The notes under the pieces were generated by a model that saw nothing but the letters and a program-made list of their open reading frames with translations, did not search any database and had not been told where the DNA came from. Source: a virus. From it: a DNA stretch of 64,000 nucleotides. Positions 1 to 8,328 of this stretch are shown here, piece after piece. The stretch lies in IMG/VR virus record IMGVR_UViG_3300042892_004016, positions 51,895 through 115,894 of that record. One strand, 5' to 3'. Positions within the stretch are counted from its first letter, which is position 1. Every line of letters starts with the position of its first letter. A program made the position numbers and the translations under genes.

Positions 1-117
1 TCAAGCACAACACAGATTTAGTTAAATTATACTCCGGCTCACCAGACACCACGTCAATTCACAGCAGTACACCCAACACAGAAGTAGTTTAAACACAACA
101 GCAGTAAAAAAATTAGT
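1..117. other. Left-edge non-coding stretch
   Basis: No supported gene. The plus strand is rich in A and C and short of G. The only open frame here would start at TTG on the minus strand and lies across the hairpins to the right, so I do not call it. An A-run at 106-112 reads as a T-run on the minus strand, next to the hairpin at 120-137. Confidence 0.5.
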
Positions 118-137
118 TTGATCGAGGTTCCTCGATC
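106..137 (-). terminator. Possible weak minus-strand terminator
   Basis: GATCGAG (120-126) pairs perfectly with CTCGATC (131-137) around a 4-nt loop. Read on the minus strand the hairpin is followed after 7 nt by seven Ts (112 to 106). The gap makes it weaker than a textbook intrinsic terminator. It could end the leftward gp26 transcript, or it could be one helix of the structured RNA proposed at 118-580. Confidence 0.35.
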
Positions 138-580
138 CTCCTTGAGTCAGCCGGGGTAAGGCCCGTAGCCGATGGATCTGGAGTATGCCCAAGAGTGATC
201 TTGGGGAATACCGAGAGGGCAATCAATATAGGGAACCCTCAATGAGTTTATAGTACACTTTGTCTTGAAACTATAAAACATGCGTCGCGGAAGAATTGTG
301 TTAGGCACAATAGCTTCACTACAGTCCCATCAAACTTTACAGAGCGACCGGTGGCGAATAATAGCAGAAAAGAGCTGATTATTCGGGGAACAGACAACAA
401 AGGATGATGGTCATGGCATGTTTATGATTTTTCCATTGGTAGTGCTTAATAGCACTACCATGGCTTCTAATCGGCATGTGAGTCTTAATACTAATAAGAT
501 ACCAGTAAATTAATCCCGAACATATGAGTGAGTGAAACGAACGAATAGAGAAGGGATTAGATGAGCGTTAGCTCATCTCT
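118..580 (+). ncRNA. Candidate large structured RNA region
   Basis: No gene is visible, but hairpins are unusually dense. They are 120-126/131-137; 183-186/208-211 enclosing 188-194/199-205 with a GTGA (GNRA-type) tetraloop; 247-254/270-277; 295-300/306-311; 355-362/378-385 enclosing 363-365/374-376; 437-446/451-460 (10 bp perfect, loop TAAT); and 560-566/571-577 (7 bp, loop GTTA). Two longer-range pairings also exist: GTCGC 284-288 with GCGAC 344-348, and TAATCCC 511-517 with GGGATTA 553-559, the latter stacking directly on the 560-577 hairpin. The GNRA loop exists only in plus-strand RNA, which favours that strand. Large phage RNAs such as GOLLD and ROOL are possible relatives by size and setting, but I cannot match a family. 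Strand and ends are uncertain. Confidence 0.4.
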
Positions 581-600
581 AGAGTAGTAAATGATATAAC

Positions 601-624
601 CCATTAGCATATGGTGTGCTATGG
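601..624 (-). terminator. Hairpin just after the 58-aa ORF stop
   Basis: CCAT (601-604) pairs with ATGG (621-624) and AGCA (606-609) with TGCT (617-620), with one bulged T. On the minus strand it begins two bases after the TAA at 626-628. No T-run follows, so it may be a weak terminator or an RNA 3'-end stabiliser. Confidence 0.3.
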
Positions 625-625
625 C

Positions 626-802
626 TTAGAAGAATGGCATCTGTGATTTCTTGGTAGTCTCTAAGTTTTCTTCAATAATCTCATTAAGTGATACCAGTTC
701 GTCAGGACTCATGTTCAACACATCAGTATAAGATACTGACCCGCGCATGTACCAGGCTATTCTTTGTGCGTTCTTTTTGATAGCCTTTACGTCTTTCTCC
801 AT
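626..802 (-). CDS. 58-aa ORF, probable -1 frameshift extension of gp26
   Basis: Reading from an ATG at 802 gives a 58-aa protein beginning MEKDVKAIKKNAQRIAWYMR and ending ENLETTKKSQMPFF. It has an amphipathic helical look and a charged centre. I recall similar small proteins (WxMRGG... ending KKSGMPFF) next to gp26 in environmental T4-likes, but no function is established to my knowledge. The ATG has no convincing Shine-Dalgarno sequence. The frame stays open upstream for 18 more codons, right up to a slippery heptamer inside the end of gp26. It is therefore likely made as a C-terminal extension of gp26 by a -1 shift, as in the lambda G/GT tail chaperone pair. Separate translation from 802 is the alternative. 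Confidence 0.75.
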   Translation of the reverse strand: MEKDVKAIKKNAQRIAWYMRGSVSYTDVLNMSPDELVSLNEIIEENLETTKKSQMPFF

Positions 803-812
803 ATTTTCAACC

Positions 813-862
813 AGCTTCGTTATACCCGGGGAGTCTAGGTATAGAAGCTTTAGCCGAAAAAA
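813..862 (-). promoter_or_regulatory. Programmed -1 ribosomal frameshift signal
   Basis: On the minus strand the end of gp26 reads GAT TTT TTC GGC TAA. T TTT TTC (862-856) is a classical X XXY YYZ slippery heptamer in the zero frame. After a 6-nt spacer (GGCTAA) comes a stem: AGCTTC (849-844) pairs with GAAGCT (818-813), and nested inside it TATACC (843-838) pairs with GGTATA (826-821), with an AC bulge on the 3' side. The -1 frame entered is exactly that of the 58-aa ORF. A shift would give a product of about 351 aa instead of 276. Heptamer, spacer and stem all fit known -1 signals; actual use is inferred. Confidence 0.75.
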
Positions 863-1680
863 TCGCTTACATTCAACGTGAATGGTTGATCATATTCATG
901 TTGACAACTGTTACATGCGATATGCAACGGCTTGGTCTGCGTAGTCTCTCTTAGTGCCACACTGCGATCTTTGATCATATCAAACGTGTTCTTGTCAGTG
1001 TTGTACAAGAAATCCAGTATGTATGGCTTTTCAGTAACCACTAGTTCTGGTGTGGCAATGTATTCAATGGTATTGGCCAGTACTTCTACCGTGGAATCAG
1101 ATATGATCTTCAGTGCTTCACTTGTTCTTTTTTCTTTATCTGCTCCTTCTTCCATGGCGCTGATACTGTAGAACAGCTTTTGCATCTCAAACTGCTTGAT
1201 GGTACTGGCAGTGAGTTCTTTGAATGACAGTGATTTGAACTTGATTTTGAGATCGTTGATATGCAGTGGAATCTCATAATCACCGGGTACAAAGTTGTTG
1301 AGTACAATACTCAAACTAACGCCATATTGTGCTGTTTCGCTGCAGCTGGGGCAAGTGACTTCCATTTCCATTTCATTGCCGTTTGTTGCAATTTTGATAG
1401 CCACCAGTATGGCATCCAGATCAGTGCTGCTGATTGCCCAGGCATCGTGTATGCAGGGTACGCAACTGCGTATGATGTCTACAACTGCGCTGCCGTTGTA
1501 CAGTGCGTCTGGGGTTTTGCTGGTAATCTCATCAATTGCCGTCATGGGATAGACTGGAATTTCTCCGGTTTCGGGCATAGAAATAGTGGCTGCAGTGTAG
1601 CCCAAGCCCCTGCTGGGCAATTTCAAATAGATGCCGGGTCTGCGAAAATACTGTTTTAGTGGGTTATGATCTATGCTCAT
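850..1680 (-). CDS. 26: gp26-like baseplate hub / tail assembly protein
   Basis: 276 aa. The start (MSIDHNPLKQYFRRPGIYLK) and the segment PVYPMTAIDEITSKTPDAL are typical of the T4 gp26 family (T4_baseplate domain). In T4, gp26 is needed to assemble the central baseplate hub. Two CxxC pairs, C110/C113 and C256/C259, look like a zinc-binding knuckle; T4 gp26 itself is shorter (208 aa). A good ribosome site (AGGAG) precedes the ATG at 1680, and a late promoter box lies at 1729-1736. The gene is transcribed leftward, away from the tape-measure-like genes. Its last codons carry the frameshift signal, so two products (276 and about 351 aa) are expected. That pattern, next to tape-measure genes, resembles tail assembly chaperone genes of other tailed phages. 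Confidence 0.88.
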   Translation of the reverse strand: MSIDHNPLKQYFRRPGIYLKLPSRGLGYTAATISMPETGEIPVYPMTAIDEITSKTPDALYNGSAVVDIIRSCVPCIHDAWAISSTDLDAILVAIKIATNGNEMEMEVTCPSCSETAQYGVSLSIVLNNFVPGDYEIPLHINDLKIKFKSLSFKELTASTIKQFEMQKLFYSISAMEEGADKEKRTSEALKIISDSTVEVLANTIEYIATPELVVTEKPYILDFLYNTDKNTFDMIKDRSVALRETTQTKPLHIACNSCQHEYDQPFTLNVSDFFG

Positions 1681-1710
1681 TGATTTCTCCTAATATGGGC
1701 TGGTTGACAG

Positions 1711-1736
1711 ACTAAATATACTGAGAAGTATTTAGT
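1711..1736. promoter_or_regulatory. Back-to-back late promoter boxes
   Basis: ACTAAATA at 1711-1718 (plus) and its inverted copy TATTTAGT at 1729-1736 (ACTAAATA on minus) are separated by 10 bp. Each box has the T4-type late -10 form. The pair sits in the only divergent gap of the window, between gp26 (left) and the first tape-measure-like gene (right), so it likely drives both. Confidence 0.65.
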
Positions 1737-1760
1737 GGGTAAAAGCAACCGGATAATATA

Positions 1761-4004
1761 ATGGCAGATCAAAGAGAAATACTAGAAGAATTGAACCGTG
1801 CAGCCCGTAGTTTGAGCGATGCCAGTGCGCAGCTGGATCAAAGCAATAGGGCGGCCTCAGTGACTGTCAATCAGGCCGTTAACAGCCTGCAGCTAATGGG
1901 ATCAGGTGCAATAGAGTTTTCCCGATCACTGACCAATGGACAAGAGGGCATGTCAAAATATGGTTCTGCTATTGCTGACGCGGCCAGCGGTCTGGGCGGA
2001 CTGGCGCAGTTGGCTGGTGGTCCATTTACGTTTGTGCTGGGCGGGCTGATAAAAATAGTGGGCGCAGTGGTGGGTTCAGTGCTGAAAAGCAATGACACCA
2101 TAATATCAGGCTATGACAAGCTGGCTGATGTGGGCGGAGCTGCCGCATTCAGTACTGATAGCTTGATGGCAGCGGCCGGCGCTGCAGATTTTCCCGTCGC
2201 AAACGGTTCCTTTACTAAATTAGTTGACACCATGAGTAAAATGGGCGGAGACCTAATGGGTCTGGGCTCCACCGCTGGTGAAGGCATGAAAAACTTCCTA
2301 AAGATATCCACTGTGGGGGCTGATGTAAGGCATCAGTTTAACAGATTGGGTATCAGCCAGGAAAAACTCACTCAGGTTCAGGCTCAATATGTGTCTACTC
2401 AGTTGAAGATTGGTGGATTACAGAACAAAGAAACAGACCAATTACGTAAAGAATCATTAGAATACGCCACAGAGCTGATTGAACTGTCTGCAGTAACTGG
2501 TCAAAGTGTAGATCAGATTGCAAAAAATCGGGATGAGGATGCGAAAAATTTAGCTTGGCAATTAAAGTCACGTGAGATACTGGCGCAGGCAAATGGCGAG
2601 GCCATTATGAAGCGGCTGAATGCTGGGCTTGAGTTATCCAGCAAATATGGCGCAGAGCAACGTTCGGGTATACGCGATGCTATGTCAAGGGATGCCCTGA
2701 TTACACCCGAAGCAATAAGTTTGGGTAATCAATTTGCTCTTGCTGGTGACGATTTGTTGCAGGCAATTGCTGATCTCAAAGCTGATAGAATTACTGCGAC
2801 TGATTTTGACCTGCGCATGAAGGTCGCCATAAACAAAGTTGCAGACCAATATGGCCGAACTTTTATGCTGGCTGGAAACGATACTGCAAAACAAACGGCT
2901 ATAACTTCAGACAGCCTAACAGGCGCCGCCAAACAGATAGCCAAGGGCAGTCTTGATCAAGCTGCACTTGACGTAGCTGCGGGTAAAGTACGCGCTGACT
3001 CTGCAAAACAAGCCCAAGATGCATTAAAGGATACCAGCCTGGCACTGGCAGAAGCTTTTGACAAGTTTATATCATTGATATCAGGCGCAGTTAACAGAGG
3101 ATTTGAGGCCTTGATGTATGCGTTTAAGGCCTTGACCAAGGGTATTTTTAAATTTTTAACCAGTCATGCCTCATTATTTGGAGCCGAGGACATGGATCAG
3201 TCGCTTCCCTACATGTTTGACAGCATTGAAGATTTGGTCAAGATGCAACAAGCTTCAGTTGCTGCCCTGGCTGAAGTGGAAGGAAAAAAACTGTGGGTGC
3301 TGAAGCAAAAAGGACCGAAGCCGAATATAGCTGAGGGCTTGATAGCAACAGCCAGGATGAATCTGATTGAGGGAGAAGAAAAAAAAGTCAAGGCTCAGAA
3401 GGCTGGGGTTACGTTGGCGTTGCAGCAATTGTTGGGCACAAAGGATGTAGACAAAGCACTCAAAGAAAAAGAAGCGGCAGCGGCAGTTGAGCGCAAAAAA
3501 CAAGAGATAAAGGACGCAGCAGCAAAGGTCAGCGCACCCGTAGCAGCTATTAGCGCTAATGTTGAGGCACCAGCTGCTGCTGCAGCACCAAAAACTATTT
3601 CAATCGGCGCTGGCACGGTTGCTCCTCCAACTGAAAAATTTGATAAGGGCGGCGTAGCCAAGCACCCAATGATGTCATTGGGTGCCAGTCCCAATAGTGG
3701 ACCCATAGATATCTCATTACCTGGCGGTAGAGATATTCCCACTACCCTGGAGATGCCGGCAAACCTAACCAGCCAGCGAGATAGTCTATTAACTCAAACT
3801 GAAAGCATAGACAGAATCTTATCTGGATATACGTCCAATCTTACTGCTGCAGTGGGTAATACTCCTACCACCGCACCAGCATCGACCAGGTCGTTCAATA
3901 ATGATATGATAGTAGCACTATCATACAAACTGGATGAGTTGTTGAATAAAATGAAAGACAATACCAGTTTGCAGAGCGAATTACTAGCACTTTCAAAAAG
4001 ATAA
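1761..4004 (+). CDS. Tape-measure-like tail protein 1
   Basis: 747 aa. It is mostly helical. There is a hydrophobic, glycine-rich segment at about residues 77-108 (GGLIKIVGAVVGSVL) and a second at about 437-470. An Ala/Lys/Glu coiled coil lies near 560-590 (KEKEAAAAVERKKQEIKDA). Toward the C-terminus, about residue 624 on, comes EKFDKGGVAKHP followed by IDISLPGGRDIPTTLEMP, the kind of Gly-Gly segment common near the end of tape-measure proteins. The middle (LGISQEKLTQVQAQYVSTQ, then RKESLEYATELIELSAVTG) aligns with the next gene, showing a tandem duplication. T4's own tape measure is gp29, encoded elsewhere, so this could be a true tape measure or an internal tail protein. Stop and next start are 6 nt apart. 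Confidence 0.7.
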   Translation: MADQREILEELNRAARSLSDASAQLDQSNRAASVTVNQAVNSLQLMGSGAIEFSRSLTNGQEGMSKYGSAIADAASGLGGLAQLAGGPFTFVLGGLIKIVGAVVGSVLKSNDTIISGYDKLADVGGAAAFSTDSLMAAAGAADFPVANGSFTKLVDTMSKMGGDLMGLGSTAGEGMKNFLKISTVGADVRHQFNRLGISQEKLTQVQAQYVSTQLKIGGLQNKETDQLRKESLEYATELIELSAVTGQSVDQIAKNRDEDAKNLAWQLKSREILAQANGEAIMKRLNAGLELSSKYGAEQRSGIRDAMSRDALITPEAISLGNQFALAGDDLLQAIADLKADRITATDFDLRMKVAINKVADQYGRTFMLAGNDTAKQTAITSDSLTGAAKQIAKGSLDQAALDVAAGKVRADSAKQAQDALKDTSLALAEAFDKFISLISGAVNRGFEALMYAFKALTKGIFKFLTSHASLFGAEDMDQSLPYMFDSIEDLVKMQQASVAALAEVEGKKLWVLKQKGPKPNIAEGLIATARMNLIEGEEKKVKAQKAGVTLALQQLLGTKDVDKALKEKEAAAAVERKKQEIKDAAAKVSAPVAAISANVEAPAAAAAPKTISIGAGTVAPPTEKFDKGGVAKHPMMSLGASPNSGPIDISLPGGRDIPTTLEMPANLTSQRDSLLTQTESIDRILSGYTSNLTAAVGNTPTTAPASTRSFNNDMIVALSYKLDELLNKMKDNTSLQSELLALSKR

Positions 4005-4010
4005 CAACCA

Positions 4011-6509
4011 ATGGCCGAAGAACAGAATCCAGCAGAGTACAATGACCTCGTAAGAGACTTTACCAATGCGACCAAGCAATCGGAAGCGTCGGCCAAGCGT
4101 GGCAAGGATACAGTAGACACATTGAAGTTTGCAATTAGAGACTTGGGTAGAGTGGGCAAGACGGCCTTTACTGGTATACTTGATGTCAATGGCAGTTTTA
4201 GTTCAATGAATAATTCAGTAACCAGCGCGGGCAATATGCTGCGAAGGCTAACTGGTAGCAATTATAAAACCACAACTGCGCTGTCATTGGTAATCACTGG
4301 CATTGAAAAAACAATAAAATCATTGTTTGGATTCAATGATTCGATGATTAAGTTTTATGACGGATTGGGTGAGTACGGTATAACTGTAGGTCACAGTTCG
4401 GATCAACTGCTGAAATTGGCACACAGTGCTGGGTACTATTTGGAAAAGTCCGAGGCGTTCTCTAAGCTGTTGACTGAAACTGGCGACTCCCTGCTAGCAT
4501 TGGCACCAACTGCCTCCGAGGGAGCGGACAAGTTGGCGCTGATATTTAATAATACTCAGGGTAAAACACAAGAAGAATTTCTCAAGTTGGGCATAGGTCC
4601 CGAACAACTGAATAAGATGCAGCTTGATTATATCAAATTGCAGTCAGGATATGGCGCCAAGCTTTCAGGAAATGCGGATCAAATCAGAGAAAGATCAGTG
4701 CAGTATGCACTAAGCATTAACAAGCTGTCCATGTTGACCGGAGCCAGACGAGAAGCGGTGGCACAGACTCTTGCTGCGGCAAATGCAGATACCAAATTTG
4801 CACTAAAAAAACGCATGCTTGAGCAAGAGGGCAACCTACAGGCCATAGATGCGTTCGATCAAACAGGCACTCTGCTCAATATTACTCTGGGTGAAAAACA
4901 CGCGGCTGCATTCAGAGACCTAGCTGCCAACCATACTGCTACTACACTAGAAGGCAAAGCATTGCTGTCAAAAACTGGTGGTAGGATAGTGGGTTGGGTT
5001 AGGCAGTTGGAAGCAGGTCAACTGACTGGAATTGATGTTGCCAAACTTATTGCCAAAACGGAATCAGAATATGTCAGGACTAACCAAGAAGCGGTGAGTG
5101 CTAGTGAAGACTTTCGTAACAACATGTTTTTGAATGGTAAAAGCATGACGGCTGATGCAATACTATCGCAAATAAAAACAGAAAAAGATGTAGAAGAAAT
5201 GATTAAAAAACGTCAAGCAGGAATAGACGACGCCAAGCGTCTGCAGAACAGTCAATTGAATACGGAGAGAACGGTTAATATAGCTTTGGATAGGTTAAAA
5301 CTTGCTGTGTCCGGCCCTGCCAATTCTGTGTTTATTTGGTTGATTAAAAAAATGACACAGTTGGCGACTGGAGTATTAAAACTAGCGCTACAGCTACCAA
5401 TTGGAGAAACACTAAAAGAAAATTTGGAAGAATTTCGTAAAATTTTAGGCGGCGATGTCGAAATACAGCAACAGCTTGATGATATTAACAAAGAAGTCAG
5501 CAGAACCTCAGAGGAAACTGAAGTCTATGCAAGGATCAGCGGCAATCTTGTGGCTGCAGAAAAAGAAAAAGCACTGGCAGAACAACAGAATATACTACTA
5601 ACAAAAAGAATACAAGCTGGAGAAACAATTGATCCCAACATATTACGAGAAAATGAACTTAACCTAACCAAAAAACGAGCTGAAGTAGCAGAAATCAAAA
5701 AACGCGAAGCTGATTTGCTTAAAGGTAGAACTGTGGTTCAACTTGAAGCAGAAAAAAAAGAAGCTGAGGCTCGTAGAGAAAGATACAGAGAAACACTACG
5801 TCCTCATGAGGTAACTGCATATGAGGAAAGACGAGTTCAAGAGGCCAAACAACAGGCCAATAATTACTCTGGTCTTAATATTAAGGGCGCTGAATCTATA
5901 GCAGGTGGGCCAGTGGATCCCAAACTTATAGAATTGGCCAGACGAATACAGGCCGCAATTCCGGGGGTAAAATTTACGGCGTTCAACGACTTAACTCATA
6001 AACGTGGCAAACACGTTACTGGAACTGCTTTGGATTTTACCATGGATCCTCCACCCAAGAATGCAGAAGAAGCCAAACTGATAAAGAAAAAGTTGTATGA
6101 TTTGGGATTTAGTACCGCATTGGACGAGTATTTTACAGAACGGTCACCCGGTGCTACAGGACCCCACTTTCATGCGGCCTTTGCTGAAGGAGGTGTAGCA
6201 ACCGGTTCCAAATCAGGATACGAGGTAACACTGCATGGAACTGAAGCTATCATTCCACTGTTGCCCAATAACACAGTACCAATAAAATTAAAAAATAAAG
6301 ACAAATTATCAGATTTTAGCAGCATAACCAATTCAATCAAATCTAAATTAGCTGATGTTATGGCTAACCAGATAAACAGTGCTGCAGGCAATGATGCACT
6401 CACTGAATTGTTGGTTAACATGATTAGAGGCAAATTCGTTGCCATGATATCACAAGTAGAAATGAGCAATTCGGTACAGAGTGAGCTAAAAATGTACCTA
6501 CGTAACTAA
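4011..6509 (+). CDS. Tape-measure-like tail protein 2 with M15-type peptidase domain
   Basis: 832 aa, paralogous to the preceding protein: LGIGPEQLNKMQLDYIKLQ then RERSVQYALSINKLSMLTG matches the middle of protein 1. Hydrophobic segments lie at about 85-108 and 435-468. A long charged coiled coil spans about 490-620. A peptidase M15-like (D-Ala-D-Ala carboxypeptidase-like) domain lies at about 640-722: KHVTGTALDFT supplies H668 and D675, and GPHFHAAF supplies H719/H721, the usual HxxGxAxD plus HxH zinc-ligand pattern. It is followed by FAEGGVATG and LHGTEAIIPL, the classic tape-measure C-terminal signature. Such a protein would be ejected first and could open the host cell wall. Peptidase activity is inferred from motifs. 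Confidence 0.8.
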   Translation: MAEEQNPAEYNDLVRDFTNATKQSEASAKRGKDTVDTLKFAIRDLGRVGKTAFTGILDVNGSFSSMNNSVTSAGNMLRRLTGSNYKTTTALSLVITGIEKTIKSLFGFNDSMIKFYDGLGEYGITVGHSSDQLLKLAHSAGYYLEKSEAFSKLLTETGDSLLALAPTASEGADKLALIFNNTQGKTQEEFLKLGIGPEQLNKMQLDYIKLQSGYGAKLSGNADQIRERSVQYALSINKLSMLTGARREAVAQTLAAANADTKFALKKRMLEQEGNLQAIDAFDQTGTLLNITLGEKHAAAFRDLAANHTATTLEGKALLSKTGGRIVGWVRQLEAGQLTGIDVAKLIAKTESEYVRTNQEAVSASEDFRNNMFLNGKSMTADAILSQIKTEKDVEEMIKKRQAGIDDAKRLQNSQLNTERTVNIALDRLKLAVSGPANSVFIWLIKKMTQLATGVLKLALQLPIGETLKENLEEFRKILGGDVEIQQQLDDINKEVSRTSEETEVYARISGNLVAAEKEKALAEQQNILLTKRIQAGETIDPNILRENELNLTKKRAEVAEIKKREADLLKGRTVVQLEAEKKEAEARRERYRETLRPHEVTAYEERRVQEAKQQANNYSGLNIKGAESIAGGPVDPKLIELARRIQAAIPGVKFTAFNDLTHKRGKHVTGTALDFTMDPPPKNAEEAKLIKKKLYDLGFSTALDEYFTERSPGATGPHFHAAFAEGGVATGSKSGYEVTLHGTEAIIPLLPNNTVPIKLKNKDKLSDFSSITNSIKSKLADVMANQINSAAGNDALTELLVNMIRGKFVAMISQVEMSNSVQSELKMYLRN

Positions 6510-6512
6510 AAG

Positions 6513-6520
6513 CTAAATAA
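6513..6520 (+). promoter_or_regulatory. Late promoter box for gp20
   Basis: CTAAATAA, 4 bp before the portal ATG at 6525 and just after the stop of the tape-measure-like gene. It matches the T4-type late -10 element seen repeatedly in this window. Such a short gap would make a nearly leaderless transcript, so upstream read-through may also feed gp20. Confidence 0.45.
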
Positions 6521-6524
6521 TACT

Positions 6525-8297
6525 ATGTCATATAAAAAGCGTTTTTCTGGATCAAATACCACCGGTCAACTGAGTCCCATATCGGGAATAAACAGTAATA
6601 CCAGTAACTGGAACAGTACTGGCAAGAGCACTGGTTACAATAATCAAGAATTTGGTTACAAAAACTACATGAACAGGCTGCCCGAAGTGTACACTGGGCA
6701 CCCAAATCGCATTGAGCGTTACAATCAGTACGAAATGATGGACGTGGATGCTGAAGTAAACGCCTGTCTAGACATCATTGCTGAGTTCAGTACACAGAAA
6801 AATGAACACAACGGCACACCATTTAACATTGATTTCAGAGAAGATCCAACTGAACATGAAGTCGATATAGTCAAAAAACAACTACAGCAATGGTGTAAAC
6901 TGAACGAATTTGATACCAGAGCATTCAAAGTTTTCAGAAACTCCATCAAGTACGGTGATCAAGTATTCATTCGTGACCCAGAAAACTTCAAGTTATACTG
7001 GGTGGACATGACCAAGGTAACCAAGGTCATTGTCAACGAAAGCGAAGGCAAGAAGCCGGAGCAGTATGTAGTCAAGGATATAAATCCAAATCTAGAAAAT
7101 CTATCAGTGGCACAGAAAGTGTCAACTGATTTTGCCGCCAATCCCAGTACTGGTTTTGGTGGTACTGGTGGTGGCGGAGCAGCACAGGGATATACGGTGC
7201 CATCTATGCCCGGCGGAACCACAGGCAGCAGATTTAGTTTGGGACAGAATGAAGCAGCAATTGATGCCAAACATATTGTGCATCTTAGCTTGACTGAGGG
7301 CTTGGATCGTTACTGGCCATTTGGTCAGAGTATCTTAGAGAACATCTTTAAAGTATACAAGCAAAAAGAATTATTAGAAGATGCGATTTTGATCTATCGT
7401 ATCAGTCGTGCCCCAGAGCGCAGAATGTTCAAGATTGATGTGGGTAACATGCCCAGTCACATGGCCATGGCGTTTGTGGACAGAGTTAAGAACGAGATTC
7501 ATCAGCGCAGAATACCCAGCGCTGCAGGTGGTCAAAGTGGCATGGATGCCACTTACAACCCATTGAGCATGAACGAAGACTACTTCTTTCCCATGACAGC
7601 AGACGGTCGTGGTAGCACAGTTGAGATGCTGCAAGGCGGTCAAAATCTGGGTGAAATTGACGACTTAAAGTATTTTAACAACAGATTAGCACGTGGGTTA
7701 CGTGTGCCCAGCAGCTACTTGCCAACTGGTCCAGACGATGGACAGTCACCATTGAACGATGGTAGAGTTGGTACTGCAATGATTCAGGAATTCAGATTCA
7801 ACGAATATTGCAAAAGACTACAGAACTACATCAGTCAGAAGTTTGATGAAGAATTCAAACTGTTTCTAAGATGGCGTGGATTCAACATTGATTCAGGTTT
7901 GTTTGACATCAAGTTCAACGAACCACAGAACTTTGCTGCGTATCGTCAAAGCGAACTGGACAAGGACCGAGTGGCAACATTTGGTGCCATGGAAGGCTTT
8001 CCCTATATATCCAAACGTTTTGCTCTCAAGCGTTTCTTGGGATTGAGCGAAGAAGAAATAAAAGAAAACGAACAAATGTGGCGTGAAGAACGTGAGAAGC
8101 CTGAGGATACTGAACCCAAGGGCAGCGATCTTAGAAATATTGGTATCAGCGCAGGTGACATGGAATCTGATATGGAAGAAATAGCTGGCATGGAAGCACC
8201 ACCAGAAGAAACGGAACCAGGTGCAGTGGCTCCACAAGTACCGGGTCCTGAAGCACTGGGTGGTTTACCTGCAGCTCCAACTCCTACTGGAATGTAA
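6525..8297 (+). CDS. 20: Portal vertex protein gp20
   Basis: 590 aa, close to the usual gp20 length in environmental T4-likes. Portal hallmarks are present: YNQYEMMDVDAEVNACLDII, NSIKYGDQVFIRDP, DRYWPFGQSILENIFKVYKQ, LIYRISRAPERRMFKIDVG, and RLARGLRVPSSYLPTG. Twelve copies form the ring at one capsid vertex, which starts prohead assembly, docks the packaging motor and later the neck. A Gly-rich insertion near residues 205-235 (STGFGGTGGGGAAQGY) and an acidic, Pro-rich C-terminus look like flexible linkers. It heads the head-assembly genes in canonical T4 order. Identity is very secure. Confidence 0.97.
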   Translation: MSYKKRFSGSNTTGQLSPISGINSNTSNWNSTGKSTGYNNQEFGYKNYMNRLPEVYTGHPNRIERYNQYEMMDVDAEVNACLDIIAEFSTQKNEHNGTPFNIDFREDPTEHEVDIVKKQLQQWCKLNEFDTRAFKVFRNSIKYGDQVFIRDPENFKLYWVDMTKVTKVIVNESEGKKPEQYVVKDINPNLENLSVAQKVSTDFAANPSTGFGGTGGGGAAQGYTVPSMPGGTTGSRFSLGQNEAAIDAKHIVHLSLTEGLDRYWPFGQSILENIFKVYKQKELLEDAILIYRISRAPERRMFKIDVGNMPSHMAMAFVDRVKNEIHQRRIPSAAGGQSGMDATYNPLSMNEDYFFPMTADGRGSTVEMLQGGQNLGEIDDLKYFNNRLARGLRVPSSYLPTGPDDGQSPLNDGRVGTAMIQEFRFNEYCKRLQNYISQKFDEEFKLFLRWRGFNIDSGLFDIKFNEPQNFAAYRQSELDKDRVATFGAMEGFPYISKRFALKRFLGLSEEEIKENEQMWREEREKPEDTEPKGSDLRNIGISAGDMESDMEEIAGMEAPPEETEPGAVAPQVPGPEALGGLPAAPTPTGM

Positions 8298-8302
8298 CTT
8301 GT

Positions 8303-8310
8303 GATAAATA
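8303..8310 (+). promoter_or_regulatory. Late promoter box
   Basis: GATAAATA, 18 bp before the ATG at 8329, with TAGGAAC as ribosome site between. T4-type late -10 element. Confidence 0.6.
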
Positions 8311-8328
8311 CATTATAGGAACCACCGG

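Noticed and set aside
22-222. 66-aa minus-strand frame at the left edge
   Set aside because: Starts at TTG without a ribosome site and runs across several hairpins; no family resemblance.
118-580. tmRNA, tRNA or group I intron in the left region
   Set aside because: I could not place an acceptor stem with T-arm and CCA end, an in-RNA tag frame, or group I core elements.
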